This document shows, in pieces, positions 57,982 to 64,000 of a stretch of 64,000 nucleotides of DNA. Origin of the DNA: Gliomastix tumulicola (Eukaryota > Ascomycota > Sordariomycetes > Hypocreales > Bionectriaceae); NCBI GenBank assembly GCA_001599755.1, contig BCHX01000003.1, positions 3,135,289 to 3,199,288 on the forward strand, read 5' to 3'. Position numbers and translations under genes: made by a program. The notes beneath the pieces were generated by a model. It had not been told where the DNA came from, searched no databases, and saw only the letters and a list, made by a program, of their open reading frames with translations. Each line of letters begins with the position of its first letter. Within the stretch, counting starts at the first letter, position 1.

Positions 57982-59415
57982 ATGGCTCCTCAAAGACAAT
58001 GGTCTGGTCACTCCGATGACTCAGCTCTCACATACGGCTCGAGCGCCGCCTCATCTCCTGGCCTGAAGCCCAGCGATTCCACCCCCAGCCTCGCCAGCCT
58101 GGGCACGCCCATCTCTCCTCCCCTGGAGTCCGCCGTTGCCGACTCCTTCGTCTTCGCCTTTGACATCGATGGCGTCCTCGTCCGCGGCGGCCGGGCTATC
58201 CCCGAGGCCATCGAGGCCATGAAGGTCCTCAATGGCGACAACGAGTTCGGCATCACCATGTAAGTCCTCGCCCTCCCAGGCCCACTTTCACCGCGCTCGA
58301 CCACCTGCATGCATGCATCGTGAGATGGGCCCGCAGACCATGTGGTCTAGATCCTCCCCCAGACCCCCAAAATCACCATCGTGCACCCACAAATATAACA
58401 TATCACAATTGCTAACAAGACCTCTGTTGATAGCCCTCACATTTTTCTCACCAACGGTGGTGGTAAGACGGAAGAGGAGCGATGCGGCGACCTCTCCCGC
58501 CAGCTGCAGCGCGACATCAAGCCTGGCCAGTTCATCTGCGGCCACACCCCCATGAGGGAGATGGCTGAGAAGTACGGCACCGTCCTCGTCGTTGGCGGTG
58601 AGGGTGAGAAGTGCCGCCTCGTCGCTGAGGGTTACGGCTTCAAGGATGTCGTCACCCCTGGCGACATCATCAAGCACAACTCTGCCACTACCCCTTTCCG
58701 CAAGCTCACCGCTGAGGAGCATGCCAACTCGCGTGAGCGCGACTTCACCGACTGTGTCATCGATGCCGTCTTCGTTTTCGCCGACTCGCGCGACTGGGCC
58801 GGCGACATTCAGATCATGCTCGACCTTGCCATGTCTGAGGGTGGCCGTCTCGGCACCCGATCCGAGACTTTCGACCAGGGTCCTCCTTTCTACTTCTCCC
58901 ACAACGATGTCGTCTGGTCCGCTGCCCACGAGCACGTCCGCCTCGGTATGGGCGCTCTCCGCCGCATGTTCGAGGTTACCTTCAAGGACCTCACTGCTGG
59001 CAAGGGCAAGCTGAACACCCACGCCTTCGGCAAGCCCCAGGTCTCGACCTTCGAGTTCGCTTCTCGTCTCATGGGCCAGTGGCGCAACACTGAGCACGGC
59101 CTCGTTGCTCCTCCCTCCACCGTCTACTTCGTCGGTGACACTCCCGAGAGTGACATCCGCGGCACCAACGCCGTCAACGAGGTGGCCGACAACGACTGGT
59201 ACAGCATCCTCGTCAAGACTGGTGTCTACGAGGAGGGTACCGAGCCTGCTTACAAGCCCCGCGTCACTGTCAACAACGTTCTCGATGCTGTCAACCACGG
59301 CCTCCGCCGCGAGATGGAGAAGAAGAAGAACATGATTCCTCTCAAGCAGGAGGTCCTGACTGCCATCGACGGTGCTGCCCACCTGGAGGAGACTGCTGTC
59401 CTTGTTCAGCAGTAG
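57982..59415 (+). CDS. HAD-superfamily hydrolase, CECR5-like (subfamily IIA)
   Basis: Exons 57982-58259 and 58434-59415 join in phase 2 across a 174-bp GTAAGT..TAG intron (branch GCTAAC) to give 419 aa. A Ser/Pro-rich leader of about 50 residues precedes motif I, FAFDIDGVL, with nucleophile D61 and acid/base D63. Motif II is FLTNGGGKTEEER after the splice, and motif IV is FVGDTPESDIRGT. The order and cap placement match the IIA group that includes human CECR5/HDHD5 and fungal relatives, which are probable phosphatases of unknown substrate. No clear mitochondrial or secretory signal is visible. Codon usage is strongly C-ending, suggesting good expression. There is no functional link to its neighbours. 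Confidence 0.88.
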
Positions 59416-60249
59416 TAGGCGACCTTTCCTGGATCATTTCATTTCTTTCTGCTTTCTTGTATAGGGTTTCATGACATGGCGTTGCGTTCGGGAATTGGGA
59501 CTGGAGTTTTTGCCTGCTTGGATTTACCAAGCCACGACTGAATGCCTCTGCCAGACGAGTCATCTCGTCCAGGCTCGAAGACCGACACTTCTGATAGAAA
59601 AGACTGTCGCATCTAGATCCGAGATAGATTCTACGAACTTCATTAGAAACAACCTTCGTTTAGCTGTTGGTGCTACTATACCCAGATGAGCATCACATCA
59701 AAAGCACTTACAATAGACTATTTGCTTTCACCATCGTCCCCGCGAGAAACTGTGACAATGATTGATACATCGACAGTCACTGTGCCAATAACTTGGCGAG
59801 ACCTAAGGAATCCGGTTTCTTGCTTCACGCTTGCGCGACGTCCATAGTTCCGAGGCCGAAGCACAGCCGAGAGATGGCCCTGCAATTCGTTGGCCGATCC
59901 TGATACGCCGGGCGTCTTGTCTCACCGCAACCGCTGGTGGCGAGGGTCAGCCTAGCGAGTATTCGGCGCATAAGCTCTCCACAAAATGTATCCAATTTTC
60001 AGAAGACAGGAATACTTGGCGAGGATTTTTGTATATCCAAGGTCACACTCGGGCCCTTGGTATGGAGAGGCGGGAAAAGAAGGAGACCGCGAGGTAGGTA
60101 TTGGGGAAACCGAGGTAGGCGACAGGTCACCATCGAGCCTTGGGCAGGCGAGGGACGGAAGCGGGGATTCGTATCCTCCCTGCTAGTAGCCTGTGGCTCT
60201 CGGCTGACATGTATGCACACATGCTCTCGAGGGGGTCGTGATAAGGGTC
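59416..60249. other. Convergent intergenic region, no gene seen
   Basis: 834 bp holding the 3' UTRs of the HAD gene and the RecA-like gene. No open frame shows a recognisable domain. Confidence 0.5.
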
Positions 60250-61284
60250 CTATTCATCGAAGGCAAAGCCTCCCCACAGTGAATCTGCAGACCATCGGGC
60301 GGTGTCGACGACAGCCTGTCGCGATTCGCGCTGCTCGAGAGCCCTCTCGACGCTCATTCCGAGGGGGAAGCCAGGGACCTTCTCTCGGTCGACCCTCAGC
60401 CAACCTTTCCAACCGGCTGTGAGATCCCCAGGTCCAAGGCCACCTGCCAGGATCGTTCCCCACCACTGTCGAGTAGCGCTCGCCGCAGTGGCAGCGCCGT
60501 AGAGCATGTGGACGTCTGCGTCGGCTTTCACCGGGCCAGATGCGTTGGCCGGAGACTCTGCAGGGTTCTCGCCTCCTGCAGGGTTCTCGCCTTCAGCAGG
60601 TCTGACCTGCTGCGCGGGACGCTGTACGTAGACATGGCGGGCGTCTTCCTCGGCGCAGGATAGTCGAGAGGGGTCGAAGCGACCGTCCAGATCAACGACG
60701 AGCAGCGCAAAGTGATGGGGCGATGAGACCAGTGTGGATGCGATCCTGTACACCAAGGGAAGCTGGCGACCGCCGATGGCTATGGCCGGCGCCTTTGTTG
60801 TCTCGAAGTGGCGCAGAGCAATGCTGTCGAGCTCTGGGATGTGAGTGCGCTTGACGTGGGACTTTCCCAGTCTTGAAGTCGCCCAGCCGTCCAGGACCTA
60901 TGAGGGCGCGTGTGATTAGCCAGGAACCTCGTGCATATCTGGGTCTGCTCCACGGGTACGCCAGGCTATGAACATTGCTGCCATTCTCTGAGAATCGGAG
61001 TGCGCATGGCAAACTTCCAAACACGACCAAATCGTTGCTGTGAGAATGACGAAGCCGACGACGACGATGATGACAGAAGATTGAGGGCGGTGCGGGCAGA
61101 TTTGAAAATTCACACGAGATTTGGGGTAGTTGGAGCCTGAGGCCAAACTGAACCTCCACATCGCGACTCACGAGAGCCAAGGTGAGCACCTCACATCGGC
61201 AACGACAAGGGCATTCTCACTCACCTTCTCCAAGCTCACCTCCTCGACCTCCCTCAAAACTCGATTCCCAAACGCTCCCTCCAT
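60250..61284 (-). CDS. Conserved-looking fungal protein, possible degenerate RecA/Rad51-like fold
   Basis: The main exon, 60897-60250, encodes 215 aa and begins after a CTAAT branch and TAG acceptor. The proposed first exon is 61284-61225 (20 codons, start MEGAFGNRVLREVEEV, donor AAG|GTGAGT), leaving a 327-bp intron and 235 aa in total. A later phase-0 donor at GAT|GTGAGG would add ten residues. FALLVVDLDGRFD looks like a Walker B strand, and about 25 residues earlier GGRQLPLVYRIASTLV occupies the place of a Walker A loop without its GKT. That layout recalls XRCC2-type Rad51 paralogs, but this is inference. The C-terminal half (WKGWLRVDREKVPGF) looks conserved but has no name I know. Its start faces Som1. 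Confidence 0.55.
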
Positions 61285-61339
61285 TCTCGACGACGTGCCT
61301 GTTTCTGACAAGCTGTGAACTGGGCGAAACTCTCACGCA
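61285..61339. promoter_or_regulatory. 55-bp bidirectional start-to-start gap
   Basis: Only 55 bp separate the proposed minus-strand ATG at 61284 from the Som1 ATG at 61340. Promoters and 5' UTRs of the two genes must therefore overlap or lie inside the opposite gene. Confidence 0.5.
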
Positions 61340-61809
61340 ATGGCGCCGCCCTGCCCGTCCTTGAATTCTTCCGATTTACCAACCAGGATCCAGCTTGATG
61401 GCCAGGGGAAGAAGCGGAAACTCGAACCCGGCAAGAAGGAGATTGACCTATCCGCCTGCGAACTTTTTGAGATGCTGCAGTACAAGTGCGAGGTGCAGCG
61501 GCCGTTGACGAGGGAGAGTCCGGTTCGATGTTTTGCCGTGGATCGCACATTTCGGAGGTGGGTTCAAGTGACTTGGAGATCCCTTGGTTCCCCTCAGCCA
61601 TTGAGGTACCAGTAGTTGGGGTAGTAATACACCAGTCTAACACACCATCATCATCACCATCTAGATGCAAGGACAAGAAAGGCACATTTATGGTAGAGAC
61701 AACTGCATGGGATCAAGCAGGCTCTGCTGGTCTCTCAGTCGATTCCTCTCATGGCCATCCACCCCAGCCACAGTACTGGAACCACGATCGTCCTGACTCG
61801 ACAGCCTGA
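61340..61809 (+). CDS. Mitochondrial export protein Som1-like
   Basis: Exons 61340-61557 and 61665-61809 join in phase 2 across a 107-bp GTGGGT..TAG intron (branch TCTAAC) to give 120 aa. It begins MAPPCPSLNSSDLPTR, followed by QGKKRK, then the core CELFEMLQYKCEVQ, SPVRCFAVDRTFRRC and KKGTFMVETTAW. This Cys-containing pattern is that of the Som1 family (PF11093), which assists the mitochondrial inner-membrane peptidase. Splicing restores RRCKDKKGTF across the junction, which confirms the intron. The last 30 residues are less conserved. Nearby Cox9 and a probable mitochondrial protein make this a locally mitochondrial neighbourhood, without evidence of co-regulation. Confidence 0.85.
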
Positions 61810-62866
61810 AACAATGGCGGTTGGTCATGACTTGGGGTTGTGTCCCGACCGCCGAGGCACCTTTTTCGAGACTCGACTCTTCCGTTCCTTTTCGACTCTC
61901 GCCATGCTCGTCCCCAGCTGGGGGCGACGGCCGCCTTAGATCACCACAAATCCCCTCCCGACGACCAGATGGCATGCATCTGTCTTGGACCAAGAGTGCT
62001 TTCAAATGAGGCTCTTCCAAGATTCTTCTACAAGCCATTTTTTCCGGGGAGGAAAATGCCACATCTATCATTCAGGGTTGAGCTCTGCTGAGGCAACTTA
62101 CGCCGTCTTGTCATGCACTCGATGGGCAGTTGCTGGCTGAGCTGCATCAGGACAAATAGTCCCTCTGCTATTTACTAGGTATTCTACTTGAGGGGGCCTA
62201 CGTTCTTTCTCATTGCACAAAACCTGGCTTCACACTTGCTTGTACCAACATCAGGCGACATCCTGCCTTGCCAGGATACGCCTATTTATGAGTTCACGCC
62301 CTGTACCATGTACTATTACTAATAGGTGCTCTCATTCAAATACAGATTCGAGTAGACTAAGAGCTTCTAGATCTCCTTCTCTCTCATCAGCTCCGTGAGA
62401 CAGAGCAGCGTGTGACAGGTATAGATGCATCTCCTCGTTCTGCGGGCTAGAGGATCGAGTTGCCTCTAGGCTGAACATCGCACTATATACGCCGAGACAG
62501 CAACCGATGCAGATCATCTAGATCGCTTGTCGAAGAGAGTCTACCTCCAGGCGAGCTAGTTGCTAGCTACAGCGCAGCACATGGGTAGGGTAACAATCCA
62601 CGGCCAAGAACCTTGACCTTTGAACATTCGACATAGAAGAAATACGTAGGTTTAGGGAATGAACCTGCCAAAGATTGGCCCAAGGATGGATCAAGCAGCG
62701 AAAGTGAACGGGTTTTTGACGTGAGGCCCCCTTGTCTAATTGTACATCCTGCCTCTAGTGCCCTATGGCCGCCCTCGAAGATGAACGACCCCAGTCTTCT
62801 CAAACACGACGCATCCCCCCCTCGCTCTGACGATCCAATTGCTTTTTAAGTCATGTCCAAACTTGC
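61810..62866. other. Gene-free convergent intergenic region
   Basis: About 1.06 kb with no gene I can support between the 3' ends of the Som1-like gene and cox9. Composition is more AT-rich than the flanking genes. No repeat or RNA gene is recognisable. Confidence 0.5.
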
Positions 62867-63357
62867 TTATTGCTTGTCCGCGGCGCGCTGAGCCTCGAGC
62901 TTGGTGTAGAAGTTGTCGCGGGCGTTGGTTCGCGGGACGTGGAAGCCGTACCTGGACCATGGTTAGAATCTTGCCACACCCAATTCGCAAGCCATGTGCG
63001 CAGGCAAGGAGAGCTCATACCAGAAGAGGTTGGCAGCGACAAAGCCAGTTCCTAGTCCAATTGGGTCAGCTCTGTCGGACCATTCCGTGCTTGAACGCTT
63101 TCCGATGCAATTGTGTCCATAGCTCCCAAGATGTCTTCCCAATCCCATGCTATTCGTGTACCGGTCACGTAGTGCGTAGAGGAGGCATACCGAGGGCGAT
63201 TCCGAGGTCCAGGACGAGAGTCCGTCGGAGCATCTACCTCACAAGTCAGTACAGGCAGCTCTCCGTAGGCCCGGGCAGCAGGTTGCAGCCAATGCTGCCG
63301 CTCAATGATCAATTGAGCTCGAGAAGAACGTACACCAGTGATCGGCTTGACGGCCAT
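62867..63357 (-). CDS. cox9: Cytochrome c oxidase subunit VIIa / Cox9-like, 60 aa
   Basis: Four minus-strand exons, 63357-63334 (24 nt), 63232-63190 (43), 63051-63021 (31) and 62951-62867 (85), join with consistent phases and GT..AG ends. The protein begins MAVKPITGMLRRTLVLDLG, crosses the membrane once (about residues 14-34) and continues WYGFHVPRTNARDNFY, ending in AADKQ. This is the compact layout of fungal complex IV subunit VIIa, which sits in the mitochondrial inner membrane at the edge of cytochrome oxidase. The length equals the family norm. The gene is invisible to ORF-length searches because its longest exon codes for 28 residues. Its start lies 309 bp from the divergent gene at 63667. 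Confidence 0.88.
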
Positions 63358-63666
63358 TGTGAATGCGTTTTGCTGAAGGTTGTGGTGGTGGGCGACAGAT
63401 CAGGGAATCGAATGATTTTGTTTCGGCAATATCAGGAGCTCGGGCATGAGAATATCCTGAAGAGGTGATGCTCAGCCGATATTCGCGCTACGGAGCGGCC
63501 ACGTGACCGCAATTGGAGTCGGCCCCGGCAGAACTGCGGAGATGGAAAAAGTTCTGGGTCAGCGAGTCCAACGCAGAGAATCGTTCTGGGTACCTGTATT
63601 CCTGGACGTGCTGTAAAAAGCTGGATTGACGCTCATCAAGTATATGGGCGCAGCATAGCATTGACA
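63358..63666. promoter_or_regulatory. Divergent promoter region, cox9 / partial gene
   Basis: 309 bp between divergent start codons of two probable mitochondrial genes. No specific element stands out. Confidence 0.45.
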
Positions 63667-64000
63667 ATGGTGCTACGCGTTGCGGCTCGCCAGCTTGGGC
63701 GCCCAGGTATTTTCTCCCAGAATATCTATGTTCTTCGCCCGGCCTACTAACCTTCATTCGAGGTACAGCGGCATCACCCCTTCGCACGACCGTCCTTCAG
63801 AATCTCCATCAGAACCAATGCCGCACCAAATGGACGGACTCGGTGTCCGGGATGTGGAATTCGATGCGTGGGCGTCGCCGCAAGGAAGACGACGGCCCCG
63901 GAGCCGAACTCGAAGACCCTCAAGCGCGCAAGCAGCAGCTGGCTCGGAACCAACAGCAGCAGACCAACCTCCAGGGCAACATCTTCCAGGATGAGATCGA
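63667..64000 (+). CDS. 5' part of a probable mitochondrial protein (runs off the window)
   Basis: Exon 1 is 63667-63706; a 56-bp intron with a perfect CTACTAACC branch ends at 63762; exon 2 is open from 63763 to the window edge. The visible part is about 92 aa. The N-terminus MVLRVAARQLGRPGTAASPL is rich in Arg and Ala with no acidic residues, typical of a mitochondrial presequence. It is followed by a strongly charged segment (MRGRRRKEDDGPG) and a Gln-rich stretch. I do not recognise the family. It is divergent from cox9. Confidence 0.6.

Noticed and set aside
60916..61161. Small minus-strand frame with a hydrophobic segment
   Set aside because: Lies within the proposed intron of the RecA-like gene; no conserved features and no consistent splice phase.
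1..64000. tRNA, rRNA or other structured RNA genes
   Set aside because: I looked for T-loop GTTCRANYC contexts with matching acceptor arms and found none convincing; a covariance-model scan would settle it.

Overview
The window looks like nuclear DNA of a filamentous ascomycete (Pezizomycotina, most likely a Sordariomycete). Most genes carry short introns (about 50-110 bp) with GT..AG ends and CTAAC/CTGAC-type branch sites. Coding DNA is GC-rich, and the first 8.4 kb is an AT-rich block with the signature of repeat-induced point mutation (RIP). The gene content fits: CBM48/Crp1-like protein, Zn2Cys6 factor, Som1, Cox9/VIIa, L-rhamnose catabolism and galactosaminogalactan (GAG) genes. I saw no tRNA, rRNA, CRISPR array or prokaryotic operon structure.

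Layout. 1-8400: dead, RIP-saturated repeat block. 8.4-15.7 kb: accessory-looking border with an AN1 zinc finger/aminoglycoside-phosphotransferase-like fusion, two GNAT acetyltransferases, a perfect 22-bp hairpin, a possible gene relic and two copies of a diverged repeat. 15.7-20.3 kb: a CBM48 protein and a secretory-pathway protein ending in KDEL. 21.4-45.2 kb: all five genes of a GAG exopolysaccharide cluster: agd3 (deacetylase), ega3 (GH114), sph3 (GH135), uge3 (epimerase) and gtb3 (2,878-aa membrane glycosyltransferase). 45.8-48.8 kb: a Zn2Cys6 regulator. 50.5-54.8 kb: L-rhamnonate dehydratase and L-rhamnose 1-dehydrogenase. 58.0-59.4 kb: a HAD hydrolase. 60.2-64.0 kb: a compact stretch with a RecA/Rad51-like protein, Som1, Cox9 and the 5' end of a probable mitochondrial protein, arranged as two divergent pairs.

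How the genes work together. Uge3 would make UDP-Gal and UDP-GalNAc, Gtb3 would polymerise and export the chain, Agd3 would deacetylate GalNAc outside the cell, and Sph3 and Ega3 would cut the polymer. The two rhamnose enzymes are steps 1 and 3 of the non-phosphorylated fungal L-rhamnose pathway. The Zn2Cys6 factor lies divergently next to the dehydratase and tail-to-tail with gtb3, so it could serve either system or neither.

Limits: exon structures were inferred by eye from reading frames, splice consensus and protein families. No alignment or transcript data were used.
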